Source: Oscillospiraceae bacterium (GTDB lineage: Bacteria > Bacillota_A > Clostridia > Oscillospirales > Ruminococcaceae). Taken from it: a DNA stretch of 12,659 bases. The stretch's first letter is position 1. Each line of letters opens with the position of its first letter. Position numbers and translations under genes: made by a program. The notes beneath the pieces were generated by a model. It saw nothing but the letters and a program-made list of their open reading frames with translations. It was not told the DNA's origin and made no database searches. The DNA lies in contig JAFQAF010000068.1 of the NCBI GenBank assembly GCA_017400025.1, positions 1 to 12,659 on the forward strand, in the 5' to 3' direction. Positions 6,398-12,659 of this stretch are shown here, one piece after another.

Positions 6398-7458
6398 TGA
6401 ATACAATCGGTTTTCAGGACGCTGACAGACTCGTCAGCACCCGAGCAATAAATGAAGACAATGAAAACGAAAACTCCCTGCGCCCCAAATCGCTGAGCGA
6501 ATATATAGGCCAGGAAAAACTGAAGGACAACCTTGAAATCTATCTTCAGGCCGCAAAAATGCGCGGTGAAGCACTGGACCACACACTGCTGTATGGCCCG
6601 CCGGGTCTTGGTAAAACCACTCTTGCAGGAGTTATCGCCAACGAAATGGGGGTAAATATCCGCGTGACCAGCGGCCCGGCCATAGAAAAACCGGGGGACC
6701 TGGCAGCCCTCCTCACAAACCTGGAGGACGGGGACGTGCTGTTTATAGACGAAATCCACCGTATGTCCCGCCAGGTGGAAGAGGTGCTCTACCCGGCACT
6801 GGAAGACTTTGCTCTGGATATCATCATAGGCAAAGGCCCTTCCGCACAGTCCATCAGAATCAATCTTCCGCAGTTTACACTTATCGGCGCCACCACAAGG
6901 GCAGGGCAGATTTCATCCCCTCTGCGTGACCGCTTCGGCGTACAGCTGAAACTGGAGATGTACAGCCACGAAGAACTGGCAAAAATCATTATGCGTTCTG
7001 CAGGTATCCTTGGCATAGACTGCACCCACGACGGTGCAATCGCCCTGGCAAAATGTTCCCGCGGCACACCGCGTGTGGCAAACAGACTGCTGCGCCGTGT
7101 ACGCGACTTTGCGCAGATAAAAGGCAACGGCATTATTGATTACGATATAGCCATGGCATCCCTGGCCAGAATGGGAATAGACTCCCTGGGCCTGGACAAC
7201 CTGGACCGCACGCTTATGAGGGCAATCATCAATATGTACTCCGGCGGCCCGGTAGGGCTGGAAACTTTGGCGGCGGCCATAGGCGAAGAGGCTATCACTC
7301 TGGAAGATGTGTGCGAACCTTACCTTATGCAGCTGGGCTTTCTGTCCCGCACACCACGCGGCAGAATCGTTACCAACCTGGCGTATCAGCATCTGGGGCT
7401 CAAAAACCCCAATGCCCCGGACAATGGCATAGTACAGCAGTCTCTGGAGGATTTCTGA
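6397..7458 (+). CDS. ruvB: Holliday junction ATP-dependent DNA helicase RuvB
   Basis: RuvB is the AAA+ hexameric motor that pumps DNA through the RuvA-bound junction. The 353-residue product contains Walker A GPPGLGKT (67-74), Walker B VLFIDEIH (114-121), sensor 1 GATTRAG (164-170) and the SPLRDRFG segment (174-181) carrying the arginine finger. An AAA+ lid follows, and the C-terminal winged-helix domain ends in [15 protein letters not shown] sequence. The N-terminal extension with [13 protein letters not shown] (29-41) is characteristic. CAGGAGG at 6381-6387 lies 9 bases before the ATG, and TAATG joins ruvA and ruvB. About 80 bases separate it from glmM, the longest gap within this gene string. 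Confidence 0.98.
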   Translation: MNTIGFQDADRLVSTRAINEDNENENSLRPKSLSEYIGQEKLKDNLEIYLQAAKMRGEALDHTLLYGPPGLGKTTLAGVIANEMGVNIRVTSGPAIEKPGDLAALLTNLEDGDVLFIDEIHRMSRQVEEVLYPALEDFALDIIIGKGPSAQSIRINLPQFTLIGATTRAGQISSPLRDRFGVQLKLEMYSHEELAKIIMRSAGILGIDCTHDGAIALAKCSRGTPRVANRLLRRVRDFAQIKGNGIIDYDIAMASLARMGIDSLGLDNLDRTLMRAIINMYSGGPVGLETLAAAIGEEAITLEDVCEPYLMQLGFLSRTPRGRIVTNLAYQHLGLKNPNAPDNGIVQQSLEDF

Positions 7459-7470
7459 ATCTGACACTTC

Positions 7471-7499
7471 TGAACAGGCTTGAACTGTTCTGATATAAA
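7471..7499 (+). promoter_or_regulatory. Weak candidate promoter for glmM
   Basis: TATAAA (7494-7499), preceded by TGA, resembles an extended -10. The best partner at 17 bases is TGAACA (7471-7476), a poor -35. If real, it would let the essential glmM and downstream genes be expressed independently of ruvCAB, giving a leader of about 35 bases. The support is only moderate. Confidence 0.35.
7472..7490. repeat. Inverted repeat between ruvB and glmM
   Basis: GAACAG (7472-7477) and CTGTTC (7485-7490) are exact inverted repeats around 7 bases. There is no T run after it, so it is unlikely to be a terminator. It lies just upstream of a TGATATAAA extended -10-like sequence (7491-7499), and an operator or a small RNA hairpin are both possible. 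The 7-base gap does not fit a Bacillota LexA box, which has 4. Confidence 0.4.
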
Positions 7500-7539
7500 T
7501 ACAACAAACTTTAAACTTTAATTTTCAAGGAGAAAAATT

Positions 7540-8892
7540 ATGGGCAGACTTTTTGGTACAGACGGCGTTCGCGGCGTAGCAGGCAGTGAACTTACACCGG
7601 AACTTGCAATTAATATAGGCCGTGCAGCAGCACAGGTGCTTACAGGCCACACAAACCACAAACCTACAGTTCTCATCGGCAAGGACACACGTATTTCCGG
7701 CGATATGCTGGAAAGCGCACTGGCAACAGGCCTTTGCTCTGTGGGTGCTGACGTGCAGCTGGCAGGTGTTGTGCCTACACCGGCTATTGCATACCTGGTG
7801 AAAAAATACGGCTGTGATGCAGGCGTTGTTATCTCCGCCAGCCACAACCCTATGGAATTCAACGGTATCAAAATCTTTTCCGGTGAAGGCTACAAACTGC
7901 CGGACGACGTGGAAAATGAAATCGAAGCACTGATTCTGGACACACCGGAAAAACTGGTAAACGTTACAGGCGGTGCTATGGGCACAATCAGCAGAATAGA
8001 CACAGCTGTAAGAGATTATGTGGACCACCTGAAAACAGCCTGCGAAGCAGATGTAAAAGGCATGAAGGTTGTGTTTGACTGTGCAAACGGCGCAGCTGCA
8101 GCCACAGCACCGATGCTTTTCAGAGAACTGGGCGTAGATGCCACATTTATCGGTGTTGACCCGGACGGCACAAATATCAATGCCGGCTGCGGCTCCACAC
8201 ATATGGAAATGCTGACAGAAATGGTGAAAAACGGCGATTATGACTGCGGTATTGCCTTTGACGGTGACGCTGACAGATGCCTGGCGGTTGATGAAAAAGG
8301 CGAACTGATTGACGGCGACAAAATCATCGCAATCCTGGGCACACGTATGAAATGGGAAGGCAAACTGGCACAGGATACAGCTGTGGCTACAGTTATGTCC
8401 AACCTCGGTTTTATGAACCACATGAAGAAAAGGGAAATCAACGTTGCTGTTACAGCAGTAGGCGACAGATACGTTCTGGAAGAAATGCTGGCAAAAGGCT
8501 ACAACCTGGGCGGCGAACAGTCCGGTCACGTTATTCTTTCAGACTTTGCCACAACAGGTGACGGCGAACTGACGGCTGTAAGACTGCTGAACTATTTTGC
8601 AAAGGAAACAGACAAAAAGGCATCAGATTTCAACGGCTGCTTTTCCAAATACCCACAGGTGCTTATCAACGTTAAAACAACAGCAGAAGGCAAGGCAAAA
8701 TACAAGACAGACGAATATATCGAAGGCTTTATCGAATCCAAACAGCAGCAGCTTATGGGTGCAGGCCGCGTTCTTGTACGTCTTTCCGGTACAGAGCCTC
8801 TTATCCGCGTTATGGTGGAAGGCCAGGATATGGACGTTATCACAAAAGTAGCTGAAGAAATTGCAGACAAAATCAGAGAACGCCTTGCATAA
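7540..8892 (+). CDS. glmM: Phosphoglucosamine mutase GlmM
   Basis: GlmM interconverts glucosamine-6-phosphate and glucosamine-1-phosphate, supplying UDP-GlcNAc for peptidoglycan. The 450-residue product has the normal length and the four-domain alpha-D-phosphohexomutase layout. The N-terminus is MGRLFGTDGVRG; the phosphoserine loop is ISASHNP with catalytic S101; the metal loop is DGDADR (241-246); the sugar-binding loop is GEQSGH (325-330); and the phosphate-binding loop is RLSGTEPLIRVMVEG (414-428). GEQSGH and the N-terminal signature favour GlmM over phosphoglucomutase/phosphomannomutase. AAGGAG at 7527-7532 is 7 bases before the ATG. It follows ruvB on the same strand, and 39 bases without a terminator separate it from the methyltransferase. 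Confidence 0.97.
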   Translation: MGRLFGTDGVRGVAGSELTPELAINIGRAAAQVLTGHTNHKPTVLIGKDTRISGDMLESALATGLCSVGADVQLAGVVPTPAIAYLVKKYGCDAGVVISASHNPMEFNGIKIFSGEGYKLPDDVENEIEALILDTPEKLVNVTGGAMGTISRIDTAVRDYVDHLKTACEADVKGMKVVFDCANGAAAATAPMLFRELGVDATFIGVDPDGTNINAGCGSTHMEMLTEMVKNGDYDCGIAFDGDADRCLAVDEKGELIDGDKIIAILGTRMKWEGKLAQDTAVATVMSNLGFMNHMKKREINVAVTAVGDRYVLEEMLAKGYNLGGEQSGHVILSDFATTGDGELTAVRLLNYFAKETDKKASDFNGCFSKYPQVLINVKTTAEGKAKYKTDEYIEGFIESKQQQLMGAGRVLVRLSGTEPLIRVMVEGQDMDVITKVAEEIADKIRERLA

Positions 8893-8931
8893 TCACAAAA
8901 CAACCTAAATTTACATACAAAGGAACTTATA

Positions 8932-9807
8932 ATGAGATCAGAAAACAAATGGCAGGACTACAAACTGCTGGACGCTACAGACGGCTACCGCCTGGAAAGT
9001 TGGGGCGGCGTGATACTTGTACGCCCTGACCCCCAGGTAGTGTGGAAATTTGACAAGCGCAGCCCTATGTGGGACAAAGCCCACGCTGTGTACCACCGCT
9101 CCACAAAAGGCGGCGGTGAATGGGAATACCGCAAAAAATTCCCTGCAGAATGGAATATCCGTTATGACAATATGACTTTCAAGGTTACCCCGACCGGCTT
9201 CAAGCATACAGGCATCTTCCCGGAACAGGCTACAAACTGGGATGAATACGCAAAAATGATTGCAAAAGAAGGCAGGGAACTGAATATTCTCAATCTTTTC
9301 GGCTACACCGGCGGTGCCACACTGGCCTGTGCAGCAGCCGGCGCAAAGGTATGCCACGTGGATGCCTCCAAGGGCGTGGTTGCCTGGGGCAAGGAAAACG
9401 CACAGCTTTCCGGCCTGGGTGACAAGCCTATCCGCTGGATTGTGGACGACTGTATCAAATTTGTACAGCGCGAAATCCGCCGCGGCAATAAATACGACGG
9501 CATCATTATGGACCCGCCAAGCTACGGCCGTGGCCCTAATGGTGAAGTGTGGAAGCTTGAGGACAATATTTTCCAGCTTCTGCAGCTTTGCAGTCAGATT
9601 CTTTCTGACGACCCTCTCTTTGTTGCTGTAAACAGCTACACTACCGGTGTTTCCCCAAGTGTTATGGAATATATGCTGGATGTGCTGATGAGAGACAGAT
9701 ATAAAGGAAAGGTTTCCGCCCAGGAAATCGGTCTTAAGGTAGAATCCACAGGTATGGCACTGCCTTGCGGCAGTACCGCATTCTGGAAAAAAGAAGGACA
9801 TGAATAA
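8932..9807 (+). CDS. Class I SAM-dependent methyltransferase, RlmI/RlmK-like
   Basis: This is a probable RNA methyltransferase of the COG1092-like group that includes 23S rRNA m5C/m7G enzymes RlmI and RlmK. The 291-residue product has an N-terminal part (1-115) rich in tryptophan and charged residues, and then a Rossmann methyltransferase domain. Motif I is ILNLFGYTGG (119-128), the ribose-binding acid is likely D144 in HVDASKG, the adenine-side acid is in VDDC (171-174), and motif IV is MDPPSYGRG (193-201), typical of RNA base methyltransferases. It lacks room for the full N-terminal PUA domain of E. coli RlmI (about 396 residues), so the exact target is uncertain. AAAGGA at 8919-8924 precedes the ATG. 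Its stop is 1 base before ecfA1, so the two are likely coexpressed. Confidence 0.85.
   Translation: MRSENKWQDYKLLDATDGYRLESWGGVILVRPDPQVVWKFDKRSPMWDKAHAVYHRSTKGGGEWEYRKKFPAEWNIRYDNMTFKVTPTGFKHTGIFPEQATNWDEYAKMIAKEGRELNILNLFGYTGGATLACAAAGAKVCHVDASKGVVAWGKENAQLSGLGDKPIRWIVDDCIKFVQREIRRGNKYDGIIMDPPSYGRGPNGEVWKLEDNIFQLLQLCSQILSDDPLFVAVNSYTTGVSPSVMEYMLDVLMRDRYKGKVSAQEIGLKVESTGMALPCGSTAFWKKEGHE
9792..9798 (+). promoter_or_regulatory. Ribosome binding site deciding the ecfA1 start
   Basis: AGAAGGA lies 10 bases before ATG 9809 but only 1 base before ATG 9800, which is too close to use. It lies inside the end of the methyltransferase gene. ATG 9818 is a further in-frame alternative at 19 bases and is less likely. 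Confidence 0.55.
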
Positions 9808-9808
9808 T

Positions 9809-10645
9809 ATGAGTATTATGTTATCCGCAGAAAACGTCTGGTTCAGATACTACAGCGAGTATGACTGGGCGCTGCAGGGTATAAATCTGCAGATTGAAAA
9901 AGGCGAGTTTGTGGCTGTGCTGGGTTCCAACGGCTGCGGCAAATCCACACTTGCCAAACTTTTCAACGCCATTATTGTGCCTGAAAAAGGCGATGTTACA
10001 GTTGAAGGTATAAACACAAAGGACGAGGACAGGCTTCTGGATATCAGACAGAAGGTGGGTATGGTTTTCCAGAATCCGGACAACCAGATTGTTGCCACTG
10101 TTGTTGAGGAAGATGTTGCCTTTGCCCTTGAAAACATAGGTGTTCCCCCACGGGAAATCCGTGAAAGAATTGACCGGGCCATGAAGGACATCGGTATCTA
10201 CCAGCACCGCGAAAAAGGCCCTCACCAGCTTTCCGGCGGCCAGAAACAGCGTGTTGCCATTGCGGGCATCATCGCTATGCGCCCGGACTGCATCGTACTG
10301 GATGAACCTACCGCAATGCTGGACCCTTACGGACGCGCAATGGTTATTGAAACCATCAAAAAGCTGAACAGGGACTTCGGCATCACAGTTGTGCTTATCA
10401 CCCACTATATGAACGAAGCTGCCCAGGCAGACAGAGTGGTGGTTATGAGCAAGGGCAAAATAGAAAAAACAGGCACACCTAAAGAGATTTTCTCCCAGGT
10501 AGACTGGGTGAAAAGCCTTGCCCTGGATGTGCCGCAGACAGCAGAGCTTGCACACGAAATCAACAGACACGGTTTCAGCCTTTCCACAGAGGCCATTTCC
10601 ATAGATGAATGTGCCGCACAGCTTTACAGATTTCTGGAGGAATAG
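9809..10645 (+). CDS. ecfA1: ECF transporter ATPase, A component 1
   Basis: This is one of two ABC ATPases of the energy-coupling factor module that powers uptake of vitamins and metal ions through interchangeable S components. The 278-residue product has Walker A GSNGCGKST (39-47), the Q loop at Q88 in VFQNPDNQI, which is characteristic of EcfA/CbiO ATPases, the signature LSGGQKQR (141-148), Walker B CIVLDEP (161-167) with E166, and the H loop at H199. The C-terminal extension after about 220 is typical of EcfA. The start at 9809 is preferred over 9800 from ribosome-site spacing. The gene is followed by ecfA2 and ecfT in the conserved order. No S component is encoded here, which suits a shared (group II) module. 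Confidence 0.94.
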   Translation: MSIMLSAENVWFRYYSEYDWALQGINLQIEKGEFVAVLGSNGCGKSTLAKLFNAIIVPEKGDVTVEGINTKDEDRLLDIRQKVGMVFQNPDNQIVATVVEEDVAFALENIGVPPREIRERIDRAMKDIGIYQHREKGPHQLSGGQKQRVAIAGIIAMRPDCIVLDEPTAMLDPYGRAMVIETIKKLNRDFGITVVLITHYMNEAAQADRVVVMSKGKIEKTGTPKEIFSQVDWVKSLALDVPQTAELAHEINRHGFSLSTEAISIDECAAQLYRFLEE

Positions 10646-10647
10646 TT

Positions 10648-11523
10648 ATGTCGATTCTTAAAATTGAAAATCTTTCCTACACATACAATCCGGGTATGCC
10701 GGGGGAAACAAAAGCCCTGGACAATATCAATCTGGAAATTGAAGAAGGCACATTTGTAGGTGTTATCGGCCACACAGGCTGCGGCAAAAGTACACTTATC
10801 AGCCATTTCAACGGTCTTACAAAGCCACAGACAGGCAGAATTTTTCTGGACGGCAAGGATATGTGGACAGAATGGGAGGATATCCGTCAGGTGCGTTTCA
10901 ACGTGGGCCTGGTTTTCCAGTACCCGGAATACCAGCTGTTTGAAGAAACCTGCTACAAGGATATTGCCTTCGGTCCTAAAAATATGGGCCTTTCAGAGGA
11001 AGAGACAGACAGCCGCGTGAAAATGGCTGCAAAATTCTGCGGTATTTCAGACGAAATGCTGGCAGGCTCTCCTTTTGACCTTTCCGGCGGCCAGAAACGC
11101 CGCATTGCAATTGCAGGCATTATCGCAATGATGCCTAAAGTGCTGGTACTGGACGAACCCTGCGCAGGGCTGGACCCGGAAGGCAGGGAGCTTATCCTTT
11201 CACAGGTGAAAAACTATCAGCTGACCACCGGCAGCACTGTTGTGCTGGTTTCCCACTCTATGGAAGATATTGCAAATTATGCAGACAAAGTTCTTGTTAT
11301 GGAGCAGGGCAAAGTCTACAACTACGACACCACAGAAAAAGTGTTCCGGGATGCTGAAAACCTTTCCCGCATGGGTCTGGGTATTCCGGATATCACACAG
11401 GTGTTCCTTAAACTGAAAGAAATGGGTGTGGATATCGGCACAGATGTTTATACCATCCCTTATGCAGTGAAACAGCTGCTGAAATACAAACAGGCAAAAA
11501 AGGAGGGAAAGACAAATGCTTAA
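10648..11523 (+). CDS. ecfA2: ECF transporter ATPase, A component 2
   Basis: This is the second ECF ATPase, which pairs with EcfA1 as a heterodimer on EcfT. The 291-residue product shows Walker A GHTGCGKST (41-49), Q91 in VFQYPEYQLF, where the YPEYQLFE pattern is typical of the A2 subunit, the signature LSGGQKRR (145-152), Walker B VLVLDEP (165-171) and H203. The C-terminal extension includes GIPDITQVFLKLKEMG (245-260). The start at 10648 follows GGAGG at 10636-10640; a longer frame from 10609 would lie within ecfA1 and has no site. It begins 2 bases after the ecfA1 stop and overlaps ecfT by 8 bases, so all three are translated as a unit. Confidence 0.95.
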   Translation: MSILKIENLSYTYNPGMPGETKALDNINLEIEEGTFVGVIGHTGCGKSTLISHFNGLTKPQTGRIFLDGKDMWTEWEDIRQVRFNVGLVFQYPEYQLFEETCYKDIAFGPKNMGLSEEETDSRVKMAAKFCGISDEMLAGSPFDLSGGQKRRIAIAGIIAMMPKVLVLDEPCAGLDPEGRELILSQVKNYQLTTGSTVVLVSHSMEDIANYADKVLVMEQGKVYNYDTTEKVFRDAENLSRMGLGIPDITQVFLKLKEMGVDIGTDVYTIPYAVKQLLKYKQAKKEGKTNA

Positions 11524-12331
11524 AGACATTACTATAGGTCAGCATTTTCCGGGCAAAAGTCCGGTCCACAACCTTGATGCCAGACTGAAAATCATTTTTA
11601 CAGTGGTTTATGTTGTGGTGCTGTTTATGTCCACAAATATTCCCGGCCTTGTTATGTCCGGCCTTATAGTGCTGGTTATGTACAAGGTGGCAGGCATCCC
11701 TCTGAAAATGCTTCAGAAAAGCCTGAAGCCTATGATGCCCCTTATATTTTTCACAGTTGTGCTTAACCTTTTCTTTATCAAAGGCACAACTCCGCTGGTG
11801 ACAATATGGAAACTGTCCATCTATCCGGAAGCAGTTATCTTCTGTATTGTTATGATATGCAGAATCGTGTTCCTTATCAGCGGCACATCCCTGCTTACCT
11901 ACACCACCAGCACAATCGCACTTACAGACGGTCTTGAGGCTGTTATGAAGCCACTGAACAAAATCCATTTCCCTGTGCACGAAATGGCAATGATGATGAC
12001 AATTGCACTGCGCTTCATTCCTACACTGATTGAAGAAACAGAAAAAATTATGAACGCACAGAAATCCCGCGGTGCTCTGCTGGATTCCGGCACACTTATG
12101 GAAAGAATCAGGGCTCTTGTGCCTATTCTTGTGCCGCTGTTTATCTCAGCATTCCGCCGCGCGGAAGAACTGGCCACAGCTATGGAATGCCGCTGCTATC
12201 ACGGCGGCGAGGGCCGTACACGCCTGCGCCATCTGAAAATCACAGACAGCGACATCCGCTCCGCAGTTCTCTGTACAGTGATTTTTGCAGTTATTATCGG
12301 TATGAAATTTGTTTTCCCACGGGTGATTTAA
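11516..12331 (+). CDS. ecfT: ECF transporter transmembrane T component
   Basis: EcfT is the membrane scaffold that couples the two ATPases to substrate-binding S components. The 271-residue product has hydrophobic segments at about 24-39, 43-57, 73-89, 106-126, 196-212 and 249-265. The two cytoplasmic coupling motifs of the family are present: AQKSRG (181-186) and AMECRCY (222-228), each with the small residue-x-Arg pattern that contacts the ATPase grooves. AGGAGGG at 11501-11507 is 8 bases before the ATG, which lies inside the end of ecfA2. The stop is 1 base before the truA start. No substrate can be inferred, because no S component is adjacent and no riboswitch precedes the operon. Confidence 0.95.
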   Translation: MLKDITIGQHFPGKSPVHNLDARLKIIFTVVYVVVLFMSTNIPGLVMSGLIVLVMYKVAGIPLKMLQKSLKPMMPLIFFTVVLNLFFIKGTTPLVTIWKLSIYPEAVIFCIVMICRIVFLISGTSLLTYTTSTIALTDGLEAVMKPLNKIHFPVHEMAMMMTIALRFIPTLIEETEKIMNAQKSRGALLDSGTLMERIRALVPILVPLFISAFRRAEELATAMECRCYHGGEGRTRLRHLKITDSDIRSAVLCTVIFAVIIGMKFVFPRVI

Positions 12332-12332
12332 G

Positions 12333-12659
12333 GTGAATGTACTTGTAAAACTGTGTTATGACGGCACTGCTTACTGCGGTTTCCAGATTCAGGATGACCG
12401 GCCTACAGTCTTTGCCACCTTCCAGACAGCACTGCTGAAAATCCTGGGCCACCCCACAGACATAAAGGGCTGCTCCCGTACAGACAGCGGTGTCCATGCA
12501 AAGGAATTCTGCCTCAGTTTCAGAACAGAAAAACAGCTGAATCTCTACCGCCTGCCCCTGGCTCTGAATGCCAACCTGCCGCCGGATATCCGCGTGCTGG
12601 AGGCTGTGCAGGTGCCGGAAGATTTCCACGCCCGCTATTCATCAAAAGGCAAAGAATAT
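12333..12659 (+). CDS. truA: tRNA pseudouridine synthase A, 5' part (cut by window end)
   Basis: TruA makes pseudouridine at positions 38-40 of the tRNA anticodon stem. The first 109 codons are present; the family is usually about 245-270 residues. The start is GTG 12333, 1 base after the ecfT stop, giving MNVLVKLCYDGTAYCGF, which aligns with the usual N-terminus. GGGTGA (12321-12326) may serve as a weak binding site. The catalytic aspartate is D51 in SRTDSGVHA. Two usually conserved spots differ: the GWQ tryptophan is F17, and the TVQ glutamine in the first helix is replaced in PTVFATFQ (24-31). This pattern, together with GCSRTDSGVHA, suggests a clostridial TruA paralogue rather than the canonical enzyme (inference). 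The ecfT-truA adjacency is common in Bacillota. Confidence 0.9.
   Translation, partial: MNVLVKLCYDGTAYCGFQIQDDRPTVFATFQTALLKILGHPTDIKGCSRTDSGVHAKEFCLSFRTEKQLNLYRLPLALNANLPPDIRVLEAVQVPEDFHARYSSKGKEY

Noticed and set aside
7472..7490. Possible LexA/SOS box near glmM
   Set aside because: The Bacillota LexA consensus has GAAC and GTTC arms 4 bases apart, whereas here the 6-base arms are 7 apart. No proper box was found upstream of ruvC either.
7459..7539. Intrinsic terminator between ruvB and glmM
   Set aside because: The only hairpin has a 6-base-pair stem and no following T run, so termination is unlikely.
7525..8529. 334-residue open frame on the minus strand opposite glmM
   Set aside because: It lies entirely opposite glmM and its upstream gap, and its translation is rich in Cys, His and Phe with no family motif. 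glmM has all its catalytic loops, so this is a codon-bias shadow.
8938..9801. 287-residue open frame on the minus strand opposite the methyltransferase
   Set aside because: It mirrors the methyltransferase almost end to end, has no recognisable domain and lacks its own ribosome site; the + strand has conserved motifs.
9821..10570. 249-residue open frame on the minus strand opposite ecfA1
   Set aside because: It is antisense to an ABC ATPase with every diagnostic motif and shows no coding signature of its own.
1..12659. CRISPR array, tRNA, rRNA, insertion sequence or prophage
   Set aside because: No regularly spaced repeats, no tRNA cloverleaf, no rRNA-like conserved stretch, and no transposase, integrase or terminal inverted repeats were seen on either strand.

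Overview
The window looks like chromosomal core sequence from a low-to-mid GC Bacillota, most likely a Clostridia and perhaps an Oscillospiraceae/Ruminococcaceae-type gut anaerobe. This rests on AGGAGG-type ribosome binding sites, TTGACA/TATAAT-type promoters with 17-base spacers, an EcfA-EcfA-EcfT-TruA block and a TypA of Gram-positive type. The taxonomic call is inference. No rRNA, tRNA, CRISPR array, insertion sequence or phage gene was seen.

Left part (1-2640, + strand): the last 26 codons of a membrane protein, then a type I glycerate kinase, deoxyribose-phosphate aldolase (deoC) with a strong terminator, and a small, visibly AT-richer gene for a 144-residue HEAT-like helical repeat protein. 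Middle part (2600-5040, - strand): cytidine deaminase (cdd) and the ribosome-associated GTPase TypA/BipA, each with its own promoter and a hairpin terminator. cdd converges on the HEAT-like gene. DeoC and Cdd both serve deoxynucleoside/nucleoside salvage, although they are on opposite strands.

Right part (5220-12659, + strand): a probable long operon starting from a consensus-like promoter divergent from typA. It runs ruvC-ruvA-ruvB (Holliday junction branch migration and resolution), glmM (glucosamine phosphate for the cell wall), an RlmI/RlmK-like SAM-dependent methyltransferase, ecfA1-ecfA2-ecfT (shared energising module of ECF vitamin/metal transporters) and the start of a divergent truA (tRNA pseudouridine synthase), cut by the window end. 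Gene junctions here are tight: ATGA and TAATG overlaps in ruvCAB, a 1-base gap before ecfA1 and an 8-base overlap at ecfA2/ecfT.

I do not see a convincing undescribed system. The observations most worth a second look are the AT-rich orphan HEAT-like gene, a perfect 7+7 palindrome between the -35 and -10 boxes of the ruvC promoter, an inverted repeat in front of glmM, the gene order linking ruvCAB/glmM to the ECF module, and the altered conserved residues in TruA. All intergenic stretches are shorter than 300 bases.
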